A stretch of 64,000 nucleotides of DNA from Qaidamihabitans albus (GCF_016464705.1 NZ_JAEHOB010000008.1:62001-126000), one strand, 5' to 3'. Counted from the first letter of the stretch, positions 1 through 12,508 are shown. Notes: generated from the letters alone by a model not told the origin. A program made the numbers and translations.

Positions 1-378
1 GGCACCGCGTTCCTGCGGGCGGCGACCGCGGTGTCCGGAAAGTCCGAACTGGACGCCGAGGCGGTGGTGGCCGCGCTGCGTGCCGGCCTGGAGGGTGTCG
101 TGGCGCGGGGCAAGGCCGAGCCGGGGGACGCGACGATGGTGGACGCGCTGAGCCCCGCGGTGGAGGCCGCCGAGGCGGCCAAGGGCGACGGCGTCGCCGC
201 GCTGCTCGGCGCGGCCGCGGATGCCGCCGACAAGGGTGCCGAGTCCACGGTGCCGCTCGTCGCGCGCAAGGGCAGGGCCTCGTACCTGGGTGAACGCAGT
301 GCCGGGCACCTCGACCCGGGTGCTCGCTCGACGGCGTTGCTGCTGCGGGCCTTCGCGACCGCGGCGGGCCGGGCATGA
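1..378 (+). CDS. dhaL: Dihydroxyacetone kinase subunit DhaL, C-terminal part
   Basis: This is the 3' part of the ADP-binding subunit of PTS-dependent dihydroxyacetone kinase, which relays phosphate from DhaM to dihydroxyacetone held by DhaK in the cytoplasm. The open frame runs in from the window edge, so the start and probably dhaK lie upstream. The visible part carries the DhaL signatures GDATMVDAL and GRASYLGERSAGHLDPG, typical of the helical barrel that wraps ADP. Its TGA overlaps the ATG of dhaM (ATGA), indicating translational coupling. I am confident of the family; only the missing N-terminus is unseen. Confidence 0.93.
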   Translation, partial: GTAFLRAATAVSGKSELDAEAVVAALRAGLEGVVARGKAEPGDATMVDALSPAVEAAEAAKGDGVAALLGAAADAADKGAESTVPLVARKGRASYLGERSAGHLDPGARSTALLLRAFATAAGRA

Positions 379-1049
379 GGGTCGGGCTGGTCGTCGTCTC
401 GCACAGTACGAAGCTCGCCGAGGGCGTGGTGGAGCTGGCGGCGCAGATGGCGCCCGACGTCACCGTGCTCGCGGCCGGTGGTCTGCCCGACGGGGAGATC
501 GGTACCGACTACGAGGGGGTGCTCGCGGCCGTGCAGCAGGCGGACACCGGTGCGGGGGCCGTGCTGCTCTACGACCTCGGCAGCGCCCAGATGACCGCGG
601 AGATGGCCGTGGAGTCGCTGCCCGATCCGGGTGGCGCCGTGGTGGTCGACGCGCCGCTGGTGGAGGGCACGGTTGCCGCCGCGGTGGCCGCGCAGGGCGG
701 CGCCGACCGGGCCGGTGTCGCGGAGGCCGCGACCGCCGCGGGCGCCGCACCCGAGGTCAGCGAGCCCGCTGCCGCCGCCGAGGGTGCGCGGACCGCGGAG
801 CTGACCCTGCGCAACGAAGTCGGCCTGCACGCACGGCCCGCCGCGCTGCTGGTGCGCAGCATCGCGGGCCTCGACGCCGACGTCCGGATCCGGCTCGGTG
901 ACGACGAGGCGGACGGCAACAGCGTGCTCGCGCTGATGTCTCTCGGTGCGCGCAAGGGCGACCGGATCGAGGTCAGGGCTGCCGGTGCACAGGCGGAGGA
1001 GGCGCTGCGCCGTATCGAGGCGCTGGTCGAGCGCGACTTCGACGAGTAG
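375..1049 (+). CDS. dhaM: PTS-dependent dihydroxyacetone kinase phosphotransferase DhaM (EIIA-HPr fusion)
   Basis: The 224-aa protein donates phosphate to ADP bound on DhaL. Residues 1-125 form the mannose-type EIIA domain, with the expected phospho-His at His10 in VVVSHS. An Ala/Pro/Glu-rich linker (about 110-140) leads to an HPr domain (140-222) with the active-site motif GLHARPA (His152). The E. coli protein carries EIIA, HPr and an EI-like domain; here the EI part is absent, so general EI must phosphorylate the HPr module. It starts inside the dhaL stop codon. DHA or a related triose is the inferred substrate. Confidence 0.93.
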   Translation: MRVGLVVVSHSTKLAEGVVELAAQMAPDVTVLAAGGLPDGEIGTDYEGVLAAVQQADTGAGAVLLYDLGSAQMTAEMAVESLPDPGGAVVVDAPLVEGTVAAAVAAQGGADRAGVAEAATAAGAAPEVSEPAAAAEGARTAELTLRNEVGLHARPAALLVRSIAGLDADVRIRLGDDEADGNSVLALMSLGARKGDRIEVRAAGAQAEEALRRIEALVERDFDE

Positions 1050-1207
1050 ATCCGGATCGACCGGTGAAACCCTGGTTCCGCGCGGGAGGCGCCGCCCATT
1101 CCGCCCGCGGGCCCGGCGGAGCCGGCCTTTCCCCGCCTCCCGGCAACGACCGGGTGACAGCGGTGCCGGGGAGGGAACGGCACCCGCCCGGGCGGCGTCC
1201 CTCTGGA

Positions 1208-2181
1208 ATGACCGACTCTCGTCTCGCCGGTGCGCTGCTCGCCGTGGTTCTGTTCGCCCTCAGCGGATGTGGCGGTCCGGTGCCGGGCAGCGCCGTGCCG
1301 GACGAACGGGTCGAGCGACCACTGACCTCGGCCGCACTGGGCGACCTCCGAACGCTGGACCCCTGCGGTCTCGCCGATGCCGGCGACTTCGCCGAGTACG
1401 GCTCCGCGCGGCCGCTGGCGCGGGAGTCGCTGGACTACTGCCGGCTCGCCGTGTCCCTCGGCCGGGAGAACGTGGTGGTCGATTTCGGTCTGCTGCGACC
1501 AGCCGACTTGTTGCCGGAGGAGCGGCGCGCGAGGTGCGGACCCTGCCCCGTGGCCTGCGGGTGCTGCAGACCTCGGACAGCGCCGAGATGCCCTGCGAGC
1601 TGGAGGTCCTGCTCGCCGACGAGATGGCGATCTCCGTGCTGGCGCGGCCACAGAACTCGGATTCCGAACTCGGCGTCGAGCAGTTGTGCGTCGTCGCGCA
1701 CGCTGGTGCCGACGGCATCGCCCGGACACTACGGGCCGGCGAGGTCGAGCACTGGGAGCCACCGCACAACTCCCTGGTTCGGCTGTCCGCGTGCGCGTTG
1801 CTGCCGCCCGGTGTGGTGGCGGCGAAGGCGGGGGTCGCGGCCGGCGACGTGACGCTCTACCCCGCCGAGCACCAGTGCACCTGGGGTTCGCTCGGCGGCG
1901 AGGAACCCAACGTGCAGCTCGACTTCGTGACGGCGGTCCAGCCGCCGGGGGACATGGCCGAGGACATCGCGGGGCGGCCGAGTTCGGTACGGGAGGCCAC
2001 CACGTCGAGTGTCGCGACGTGCACCGTCTCGACCGAGCAGATCGAGTTCGCACGCGCGGTCGGGGGAGAACGCGAGTTCGCGGTGGTCAGGCTGCTGTTC
2101 CCGGCGTCGATGGGCGGCGAGCCCTGTCCGGTCGCCAGGGAGCTGGCCGAGATCGCCTGGGGCAAGCTGCCACCGGCCTGA
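1208..2181 (+). pseudogene. Lipoprotein of unknown function, interrupted by a frameshift
   Basis: An N-terminal segment starting at ATG 1208 has a clear lipoprotein signal (hydrophobic core, lipobox LSGC) and continues to about residue 108 (PADLLPEERR). Homology-like continuity then moves to another frame (REVRTLPRGLRVLQ) that runs to TGA 2181. The shift lies near 1524-1534, in a GC-rich run; one missing base would restore a single reading frame of about 324 codons. Paired cysteines (LDPC, DYC, MPC, PCP) suggest a disulfide-bonded extracytoplasmic domain, loosely like actinobacterial DUF3558 lipoproteins. It may be a real decayed gene or a sequencing error. I cannot name a function. Confidence 0.6.
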
Positions 2182-2202
2182 GACGACCGCGCTGGTCAGC
2201 CC

Positions 2203-2246
2203 TCGTGAGTGCGTAGACGAGTTCTAACTCGTGTGCGCACTCACGA
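2203..2246. repeat. 44-bp palindromic intergenic element, copy 1
   Basis: First of seven copies. Arms TCGTGAGTGCG and CGCACTCACGA flank a central GAGTTCTAACTC. It lies 21 bp after the stop of the frameshifted lipoprotein and 99 bp before the hydroxyacyl-CoA dehydrogenase start. The near-perfect dyad could form a long hairpin in RNA from either strand. In this copy the central six bases read TTCTAA; copies 2, 3 and 4 read TTAGAA, as if inverted. Confidence 0.9.
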
Positions 2247-2345
2247 GCGGTTCCGGCCACCTGATTCGATTCCGTACTGCCGAGTGGCGCCCTGCCGTGG
2301 CACGATCAGTGCTTCTTACTAGCCGGTAACCGCTGGAGGCAGGCC

Positions 2346-4127
2346 GTGGCGCGTGAGTTCTCGACCATCGGAGTCGTCGGTCTCGGCACGATGGGGGCCG
2401 GTATCGCCGAGGTCCTCGCCCGCAGCGGTCTTTCCGTTGTGGGCGTCGAGCTGGACGAGGAGAGCATCGCCCGCGGCCGCGGGCACATCGAGCATTCCAC
2501 CGACCGGGCGCTGAGCAAGGGCAAGCTCGACGAGAACGACCGGGCCGCGCTGCTCGGCCGGATCCGCTACAGCACGTCGCTGTCCGACCTCGGTGACGCC
2601 GACCTGGTGATCGAGGCGATCCCGGAGAGCCTGGCGGTGAAGGCCGACGTGTTCGCCCAGCTGGACAAGATCACGCGGCCGGAGACGATCCTGGCCTCGA
2701 ACACGTCGTCGCTGTCGGTCACCGAGATCGGGGTGCACACCTCGCGCCCGGGCAAGGTCGTCGGGATGCACTTCTTCAACCCGGCGCCGGTGCTCAAGCT
2801 GATCGAGGTCGTGCGGACGGTGGTCACCGAGCCGGACGTCGTCGAGGACGTGGTGGCCTTCGCCGGGCGGCTCGGCAAGACGCCGGTGGTCATGGGCGAC
2901 CGCGCGGGTTTCATCGCCAACGCCCTGCTCTTCGGCTACCTCAACCATGCCGTGCGGATGTACGAGCAGCGCTACGCCACGCGCGAGGACCTGGACGCGG
3001 CCATGCGGTTCGGCTGCGGGTACCCGATGGGGCCACTGGCGCTGCTCGACCTGATCGGCCTCGACACCGCCTACGAGATCCTCGACACGATGTATCACCA
3101 GTCGCGCAACCGGCTGCACGCGCCCGCGCCGCTGCTCAAGCAGATGATCACGGCCGGGCTGCTCGGCCGCAAGTCCGGACGCGGCTTCTACAGCTACGAC
3201 GCGCCGGACTCGCCGACCGTGGTCGCGGACGCCGCTTCCGCCGCGCCATCTATTGTGGACGGTGTGGATGCGCGGCGGGTGCGCGAGGTCGGCGTGATCG
3301 GCACGGGCACGATGGCCACCGGTATCGCGGAGGTCTTCGCCAAGCGAGGCTACGACGTCGTGCTCCGGGCACGCAGCGGGGACAAGGCGGATGCCGCCGT
3401 CGCGAAGGTGCGGAAGTCGCTCGACAAGTCCGTGGTGAAGGGCCGGTTGTCCGAAGAGGATGCCGTGGCCGCGCTCGGCCGGATCGCACCGGTGGTGGAG
3501 TTCGAGCGGCTCGCAGGCGCCGACCTGGTGATCGAGGCGGTCGCCGAGGAGCTCTCGGTCAAGCAGGCCGTGTTCGCGGCGCTCGACGAGGTGGCGAAGC
3601 CCGGCGCGGTCCTGGCGACCACCACGTCCTCCCTGCCGGTCATCGAATGCGCCTCGGCCACTTCCCGGCAGGGCGACGTGGTCGGGATGCACTTCTTCAA
3701 CCCCGCGCCCGCGATGAAGCTGGTCGAGGTGGTGAGCACCATCGCGACGGCTCCCGAGGTCGCGGCGACCGTGCACGCGGTGTGCGAGGCCGTCGGCAAG
3801 CACCCGGTGCACTGCGGCGACCGCGCCGGGTTCATCGTCAACGCACTGCTGTTCCCGTACCTCAACGACGCGGTGAAGATGCTGGAGGCGCACTACGCGG
3901 GCGCGGACGACATCGACACCGCGATGAAGGTCGGCTGCGGGCTGCCCATGGGACCGTTCGAACTGCTGGACGTGGTGGGGCTCGACGTGTCGCTGGCCAT
4001 CGAGCGGACGCTCTACAACGAGTTCCGGGAGGCCGGGTTCGCTCCGGCGCCCCTGCTCGAACACCTGGTGACCGCCGGCCGTCTCGGCCGCAAGACCGGC
4101 AAGGGCTTCCGCGACTACACCCAGTAG
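2346..4127 (+). CDS. 3-hydroxyacyl-CoA dehydrogenase, duplicated two-domain form
   Basis: The 593-aa enzyme should oxidise L-3-hydroxyacyl-CoA with NAD+ (beta-oxidation or butyryl-/phenylacetyl-CoA-type pathways, cytoplasm). It contains two complete copies of the HAD fold. Copy 1 has the Rossmann motif GLGTMGAG near residue 12 and catalytic HFFNPAP (His142); copy 2 has GTGTMATG near 320 and HFFNPAP (His449). Each ends with the C-terminal signature RKSGRGFYSY or RKTGKGFRDY. Ordinary PaaH/Hbd proteins are about 285 aa, so this is an internal duplication with both active sites intact. GTG start is preceded by CTGGAGGC. Its TAG abuts the stop of the convergent gene. Confidence 0.93.
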   Translation: MAREFSTIGVVGLGTMGAGIAEVLARSGLSVVGVELDEESIARGRGHIEHSTDRALSKGKLDENDRAALLGRIRYSTSLSDLGDADLVIEAIPESLAVKADVFAQLDKITRPETILASNTSSLSVTEIGVHTSRPGKVVGMHFFNPAPVLKLIEVVRTVVTEPDVVEDVVAFAGRLGKTPVVMGDRAGFIANALLFGYLNHAVRMYEQRYATREDLDAAMRFGCGYPMGPLALLDLIGLDTAYEILDTMYHQSRNRLHAPAPLLKQMITAGLLGRKSGRGFYSYDAPDSPTVVADAASAAPSIVDGVDARRVREVGVIGTGTMATGIAEVFAKRGYDVVLRARSGDKADAAVAKVRKSLDKSVVKGRLSEEDAVAALGRIAPVVEFERLAGADLVIEAVAEELSVKQAVFAALDEVAKPGAVLATTTSSLPVIECASATSRQGDVVGMHFFNPAPAMKLVEVVSTIATAPEVAATVHAVCEAVGKHPVHCGDRAGFIVNALLFPYLNDAVKMLEAHYAGADDIDTAMKVGCGLPMGPFELLDVVGLDVSLAIERTLYNEFREAGFAPAPLLEHLVTAGRLGRKTGKGFRDYTQ

Positions 4128-4343
4128 CTAGCCGCAGCAGCCGCCGCCGCAGCAGCCGCCCGAGGTGGCGGCCGGTGCGGGGGTGGGGGTGCTCGCGGAG
4201 CCGGTCAGCGCGACCGTGGTGAGCAGCTTGACGGTGTCCGCGTGGCCACCGGGGCACGGTGCGGGGGCGCCCGACTCACTCATCGGCCGGTTCAGCTCGA
4301 ACGTCTCGGTGCATTCCCGGCAGCGGTACGCGTAGGTCGGCAT
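4128..4343 (-). CDS. FmdB-family zinc-ribbon protein
   Basis: This 71-aa protein begins MPTYAYRCRECTETFEL, the hallmark of the FmdB/CxxC_CxxC_SSSS family, with a CxxC knuckle at residues 8-11. The second Cys pair typical of the family is reduced to a single Cys before GGH, so zinc binding may be incomplete. The C-terminus is a low-complexity tail ending GGCCGGGCCG, rich in Cys and Gly. Function of the family is uncertain (a putative regulator in some bacteria). It is divergent from the phosphodiesterase gene, 44 bp apart. Confidence 0.85.
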   Translation of the reverse strand: MPTYAYRCRECTETFELNRPMSESGAPAPCPGGHADTVKLLTTVALTGSASTPTPAPAATSGGCCGGGCCG

Positions 4344-4387
4344 ACCGGTATTATCGCCCGGCCGCCCTCGGGTGGAAAGCTGGGCAC

Positions 4388-5521
4388 GTGGATCTACCGC
4401 TGGTGGACGAGGAAACGCCGCACCTGAGCCAGGTGGTGCCTTCGCTGCTCGCCGCGCTCGGCGCGCCCGGGTTCTCCGGCTCGCTGGAGCTGCCCGGCGT
4501 GTCGCGAGCCTGCGTGCTGGTGATCGACGGCCTCGGCTGGGAACTGCTGGCCGAGCACGCCGCCGACGCGCCCGTGCTCAGTGGCCTGCGTCGCACCCCG
4601 CTGCGCGTCGGGTACCCGGCGACGACGGCCGCCGGTCTCGCCGCGCTCGGCACCGGGCTGGCCTCGGGTGAGCACGGCTTCGCCGGTTACACCTTCGAGT
4701 TGCCCGAGGTCGGTTTGCTCAACGCGCTGACCTGGTGCGATCACGTGACCGGCGCCGACCTGCGCGGACCGGCACCGCCGGAGCAGGTGCAGCCGCTGCC
4801 GACCACGTTCGCCCGCGCGGACGCGGCGGGGCTGGAGGTGCGCGTGGTCTCCGCCGCCCGGTTCGCCGGAACCGCGCTCACCCGTGCCGTGCTCCACGGC
4901 GGTCGCTACGTCGGCGTGCACGCGCTCGGTGATCTCACCGCGGCGGCGCTCGACGCGCTGCGCCCTGCCGGTGCCTTCTGCTACGCCTACCACGGTGATC
5001 TGGACCTGCTCGGCCACCTGCACGGCCCCGGTTCCGCCCCGTGGCGGATGCAGCTGCGCCAGGTCGACCGGCTCGTCGAGGCCCTGGTGGACGGCCTGCC
5101 CGCGGGAGCGCTGCTCGCCGTGGTGGCCGACCACGGCATGGTCGCGGTGGACGACACGGCCGTGGATCTGGACGCCGAACCGGAACTGCTCACCGGCGTG
5201 CGGGCGGTCGGTGGCGAGGTACGTGCCCGGCACGTCTACACCGAGGACGGCGCCGCACCGGACGTGCTGGCGGCCTGGCGCGAGAGGCTGGGTGCCCGCG
5301 CGTGGGTGGTCGAGCGGGAGCAGGCGATCGAGCACGGCTGGTTCGGCCCGCGCGTCGCCGACCACGTGCGCCCGCGGATCGGCGACGTCGTGGCGGCGGC
5401 CCGGGGACGCTCGGGCATGCTGCGCGAGCTCGCCGAGCCGCTGGAGTCCTCGCTGACCGGCCAGCACGGCTCGTTCACCACCGCCGAGCAGCTGGTGCCG
5501 TTCGCGGTCGCCTACGGCTGA
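4388..5521 (+). CDS. Alkaline-phosphatase-superfamily phosphodiesterase / nucleotide pyrophosphatase
   Basis: The 377-aa protein belongs to the type I phosphodiesterase/nucleotide pyrophosphatase family, two-metal hydrolases of phosphodiester bonds. Visible metal and nucleophile signatures are VLVIDGLGWE (Asp), YPATTAAGLAAL (Thr nucleophile), YHGDLDLLGHLHG (Asp/His), VVADHGMV (Asp-His) and GQHGSF (His). The frame is open upstream to 4259 but that part has no family similarity; GTG 4388 gives the usual family N-terminus. No signal peptide is visible, so it is probably cytoplasmic. Substrate is unknown. Its end overlaps the convergent methyltransferase by 10 bp. Confidence 0.87.
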   Translation: MDLPLVDEETPHLSQVVPSLLAALGAPGFSGSLELPGVSRACVLVIDGLGWELLAEHAADAPVLSGLRRTPLRVGYPATTAAGLAALGTGLASGEHGFAGYTFELPEVGLLNALTWCDHVTGADLRGPAPPEQVQPLPTTFARADAAGLEVRVVSAARFAGTALTRAVLHGGRYVGVHALGDLTAAALDALRPAGAFCYAYHGDLDLLGHLHGPGSAPWRMQLRQVDRLVEALVDGLPAGALLAVVADHGMVAVDDTAVDLDAEPELLTGVRAVGGEVRARHVYTEDGAAPDVLAAWRERLGARAWVVEREQAIEHGWFGPRVADHVRPRIGDVVAAARGRSGMLRELAEPLESSLTGQHGSFTTAEQLVPFAVAYG

Positions 5522-6102
5522 GGTGGCGGCTCGGCCGGCTTGCGGGCCCGCCAGCGCTGCGCGCGGCCACCCGCCGTGCTCACCTCGATACCGGTGAACC
5601 CGGCCGCGGCCAGGCGGCCCGGCAGCGTTGCGGGAGGCACCGGGTTGTAAGTGTCGCCGAGATGCAGCAGCCGGAACGCGAGGCCGTGCACCCCGTCGCC
5701 GCCCGCGAAGGTGCCACCAGGGCGCAGCACCCGGAACGCCTCCCGGAACAGCGCGTCCTGCCGCTGCCGCGTGGGCACGTGGTGCAGCATTGTGAAGCAG
5801 ACGACGGCGCTGAAGTCGTCGTCCGGCAACGGCATCGCGGCGCCGTCCCCGTGGACGACGGTGGCCGGGCCGCCGTAGCGGCGCCGGAGTCCCTCGGCGA
5901 GCTCCGCGCTGATCTCCAGGGCGGTCACCTCCGGCACCTGCCGGACGAGCACGCGCAGGTTCGCGCCGTAGCCGGGGCCGATCTCCAGCACCCGCTCGCC
6001 CAGCTCGACGCCGGCGAGCGTCCAGGGAAGCATCTCGTGCTCGACCTTCCTTGCCCAGCGTTCGGAGCGGCACAGCCATCGGTGGACCAGGTTCATCGCC
6101 AT
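5512..6102 (-). CDS. Class I SAM-dependent methyltransferase
   Basis: A 196-aa methyltransferase with motif I VLEIGPGYGANL, an acidic residue after beta-2 (ALEIS), motif II-like GDGAAMPLPDDDFSAVV, and the post-motif LRPGG, all typical of the Methyltransf_11 group. ATG 6102 is chosen; GTG 6111 and ATG 6096 are alternatives and none has a strong Shine-Dalgarno. Substrate cannot be inferred. The gene is divergent from the AraC-type regulator, which could control it, and its 3' end overlaps the phosphodiesterase gene. Confidence 0.85.
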   Translation of the reverse strand: MAMNLVHRWLCRSERWARKVEHEMLPWTLAGVELGERVLEIGPGYGANLRVLVRQVPEVTALEISAELAEGLRRRYGGPATVVHGDGAAMPLPDDDFSAVVCFTMLHHVPTRQRQDALFREAFRVLRPGGTFAGGDGVHGLAFRLLHLGDTYNPVPPATLPGRLAAAGFTGIEVSTAGGRAQRWRARKPAEPPPQP

Positions 6103-6143
6103 GTCCGGCACGCTACGAAGCCAACGCCGTGTCCGGAAGACGC

Positions 6144-6160
6144 TATGCTGCCAAGTCGTG
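6144..6160 (+). promoter_or_regulatory. Candidate -10 hexamer for a leaderless AraC-family mRNA
   Basis: TATGCT at 6144-6149 sits 8 nt before the GTG at 6158, and there is no Shine-Dalgarno. This spacing puts the transcription start at or next to the start codon, as in the many leaderless actinobacterial mRNAs. No convincing -35 is seen. Confidence 0.4.
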
Positions 6161-6919
6161 TCGTCAGACGGTCACGTATCCGGTCCGGTGCCGGTCGGCA
6201 CCGGCGCTCTGGTCCTCGGCGAGTTCGAGCTGCCGAACGGAACCTGGATCCCGTGGCACGTGCACGACCAGCATCAGCTGGTGTGGGCGTCGCGGGGCGC
6301 GGCCGTCGTGAACGTCGGCGCGGCGCACTGGGTGCTGCCGCCCACCATGGCGCTGTGGCTGCCGGAGGGCACCGTGCACCGCACGGGCGCGTCCGGCCGG
6401 ACGGCCCTGCGGGGCATCTACGCGCATCCGGCCCGGTGCCCGATCACGTGGGCTGAGCCGCGGATGGTCCGCATCTCTCCGCTGCTTCGCGAGCTGCTGG
6501 AGTACCTCAGCGGCGACGTCGAGGCCGAGCCGCGGCTGCGAGCCGAGGCGGTGGTGTTCGACGTGCTGGAGCCGGTCGCGCTCACCCCGATTGGCGTGCC
6601 GATGCCGGCGGACCCGCGGGCGCGCCTGGTGGCGGAGGCGCTGATCGCGGACCCGGCGGATCCGCGTGGCCTCGCCGAGTTCGGGCCGCTGGCCGGGGCG
6701 AGCGAGCGCACCCTCGCCCGGCTGTTCCTGCGCGACACCAACGTGACGTTCGGCAGCTGGCGCACCCGGGCCAGACTGCGGGCTTCGCTGCCGTTGCTCG
6801 CCGCAGGGATGCCGCTGTCCGGCGTCGCCCGCCGGGTCGGGTACTCGGCGCCGAGCGCGTTCGTCGCCGCGTTCCGGCGTGCCGTCGGCGTGCCGCCCGG
6901 TGCGTACTTCGGCGCGTAG
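6158..6919 (+). CDS. AraC-family transcriptional regulator with cupin sensor domain
   Basis: The 253-aa protein has an N-terminal cupin fold (residues 10-100; HVHDQHQLVW, then PEGTVHRTG) and a C-terminal AraC double helix-turn-helix (about 165-250; ASERTLARLFLRDT, then GYSAPSAFVAAFRRAVGVPPGAYF). Such regulators often control a neighbouring efflux or metabolic gene; here the divergent methyltransferase is the obvious candidate. GTG 6158 is chosen because a -10 hexamer lies just upstream; the longer frame from 6101 would add 19 residues without family similarity. The ligand is unknown. Confidence 0.9.
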   Translation: MSSDGHVSGPVPVGTGALVLGEFELPNGTWIPWHVHDQHQLVWASRGAAVVNVGAAHWVLPPTMALWLPEGTVHRTGASGRTALRGIYAHPARCPITWAEPRMVRISPLLRELLEYLSGDVEAEPRLRAEAVVFDVLEPVALTPIGVPMPADPRARLVAEALIADPADPRGLAEFGPLAGASERTLARLFLRDTNVTFGSWRTRARLRASLPLLAAGMPLSGVARRVGYSAPSAFVAAFRRAVGVPPGAYFGA

Positions 6920-6936
6920 GTCGCTACCGTGAAGTC

Positions 6937-7239
6937 ATGCCTCGACGTAACCGCTCCCGGCGCGGTCGTCCCGGTGCGCCCGCGCCCGCACTCGGAGCGG
7001 CGACCGGCTGGGCGCAGGCGGAGTCGGGGTCCGACGGTGACTGGCTGGTGCGCACGGTGCCGGGTGTGCAGGCCACGAAGTTCTACCGCTGCCCCGGCTG
7101 TGACCACGAGATCCGGCCCGGCACCCCGCACGTGGTGGCCTGGCCCGCGGAGGGCGTCGGATCGTCGGCGGACCGGCGGCACTGGCATCGCGCCTGCTGG
7201 CAGGCAAGGCAGCGGCGGCGGCCGACCCGGCGCCGCTGA
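6937..7239 (+). CDS. Small conserved actinobacterial zinc-finger-like protein
   Basis: A 100-aa basic protein with Arg-rich ends. The core reads TKFYRCPGCDHEIRPGTPHVVAWP, then HWHRACW: a CxxC pair followed by an HxxxC pair, a layout suited to one treble-clef zinc site. Similar proteins are annotated as hypothetical or 'ATP/GTP-binding' in other actinobacteria, without proof. ATG 6937 follows TACCGT by 7 nt, so the mRNA may be leaderless. It lies 17 bp after the AraC gene on the same strand. Confidence 0.75.
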   Translation: MPRRNRSRRGRPGAPAPALGAATGWAQAESGSDGDWLVRTVPGVQATKFYRCPGCDHEIRPGTPHVVAWPAEGVGSSADRRHWHRACWQARQRRRPTRRR

Positions 7240-7301
7240 CGAGGCCACGCCCGGTCCCGCCGCGCACTGAAAGGAGCGCGGCCGTCGAGGACAATGCGGG
7301 C

Positions 7302-8049
7302 ATGGCTGAACTCCCACTCGTGCTGCTGCATGCCTTCCCCCCTGGACGCGCGCATGTGGAACGGCGTGCGCGAGCCGCTGGTCGCGCGGACGCGGCTGAT
7401 CACCCCCGACCAGCGCGGCTTCGGCCGGACCGAGCTGCCCGAGACCGACCGCGCCCCGAGCCTGGACGACGCCGCCCGCGACGTGCTCGCGATGCTCGAC
7501 AAGCTGGAGCTCGACCGGGTGGTGCTCGGTGGCTGTTCGATGGGCGGCTACGTCACCCAGGCCGTGCTGCGCGCGGCGCCGGAGCGGATCGGCGGTCTGG
7601 TGTTCATCGACACGAAGGCGACCGCGGACACCGAGGAGGCCCGGCAGAACCGGCTGGCCGTGGCCGAGCGGGCCGAGACCGAGGGCATCTCCGGCTGGCT
7701 CGCCGACGCCATGCTGCCCAAGGTGCTCGGGGAGACGACCCGCACCACGCGGACCGACCTCGTGGACCGTGCCAGGGAGCTGGTCGAGGACCAGCCCGCC
7801 GCGGGCGTGGCCTGGGCGCAGCGTGCGATGGCGGCCCGGCCGGACTCGACGGACCTCCTGCGCGAGGCGACCGTGCCCGCGCTCGTGATCGTCGGCGAGG
7901 AGGACGAGCTGACGCCACCGGACGCGGCCAGGGGGCTGGCCGGGGTACTGCCGGACGCCACGTTCGTCGTGCTGCCGGGAGCGGGACATCTGACCCCGCT
8001 GGAGGACCCGGAGGGCGTGGTGAAGGCGATCCTCGACTGGCTGCCCTGA
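7302..8049 (+). pseudogene. Alpha/beta hydrolase with an early +1 frameshift
   Basis: The expected N-terminus MAELPLVLLHAFP starts at ATG 7302, but the rest of the fold (LDARMWNGVREPL onward) is in the next frame and runs to TGA 8049. The switch falls in a six-C tract at 7337-7342; five C would give one frame of about 249 codons. Catalytic features are otherwise intact: GGCSMGGY nucleophile elbow, DELTPP acid and GAGHLTPLE histidine. Homopolymer position suggests a sequencing error or a recent mutation. An in-frame start at 7294 exists but lacks the first beta strand and oxyanion loop. Substrate is unknown. Confidence 0.7.
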
Positions 8050-8274
8050 GGTCCGTGACGAACGTTACGCCGGCGCGGCACCGGCAGCCCGCTGACCAGG
8101 CGCGGACCGGATGGCGAGGGAACGCCGAGGTCGGGGCACCGGCCGGTGCCGGTGTGATCTTCCCAGCCGGTGCGCAGGGCCGGAAACGGTGAAGGCTACG
8201 ATCCGTCTAGCCGCCGTGGGGTACCTGCCCGTGGCGGCGGTGACCATCACAGGGTTTGAGTGCAGGAGGCAGGA

Positions 8275-12070
<3,796 letters not shown>

Positions 12071-12076
<6 letters not shown>

Positions 12077-12114
12077 GTGCGCACGCGAGTTAGAACTCGC
12101 GTGGGCACTCACGA
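12071..12114. repeat. 44-bp palindromic intergenic element, copy 2
   Basis: Arms TCGTGAGTGCGC and GGGCACTCACGA surround a central GAGTTAGAACTC. The left arm supplies TGA (12074-12076) to the pth2-like gene, and the right arm supplies the complementary TGA (12109-12111) to the convergent gene. The whole 32-bp space between the two stop codons is therefore the element itself. Confidence 0.92.
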
Positions 12115-12450
12115 GCCGTTGGCCTTCCACACGACGTAGGCCTCGTCGGCGTCGGTGGTCATCGCCTCGACGAACTTGTCGTGGTCGAAGCCGGGCAGGG
12201 TCTGTAGCCGCTCGATGAGCGCGTCGGCAGCCGGATCGCCGCTGGGTACGGCCGTGCCGGTGCCGTCGGCGGCGGCCAGCATGAGGAAAACGTCCTCGTT
12301 CCACGGCCCCTCGGGAATGACCCGCACGACCACCGCGGACAGCTCCGACCAGGTGACGGACTCTTCGCTACCGTCAGCCAACTGGCGCCGCACCCCGGTG
12401 TCGTCGACGCGGACCGACCGGGATCGTGCGCTGGATGAGTCCTGCGACAA
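12109..12450 (-). CDS. Conserved actinobacterial protein of unknown function
   Basis: The 113-aa protein starts at TTG 12450 (GGGAGAAGG upstream), giving MSQDSSSARSRSVRVDDTGVRRQL; TTG 12453 is an alternative. The body (VTWSELSAVVVRVIPEGPWNEDVFLML, then LQTLPGFDHDKFVEAM) resembles a family of roughly 100-120-aa proteins found across Streptomyces and relatives, annotated hypothetical. No signal peptide, membrane segment or catalytic motif is visible. The stop codon is provided by palindromic element copy 2. Function unknown. Confidence 0.75.
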   Translation of the reverse strand: MSQDSSSARSRSVRVDDTGVRRQLADGSEESVTWSELSAVVVRVIPEGPWNEDVFLMLAAADGTGTAVPSGDPAADALIERLQTLPGFDHDKFVEAMTTDADEAYVVWKANGS

Positions 12451-12508
12451 CAACCTTCTCCCTCGGCGTTGGAATTCCGTCAACCGTAAGCCCCTCCGCT
12501 GCCGGCGT

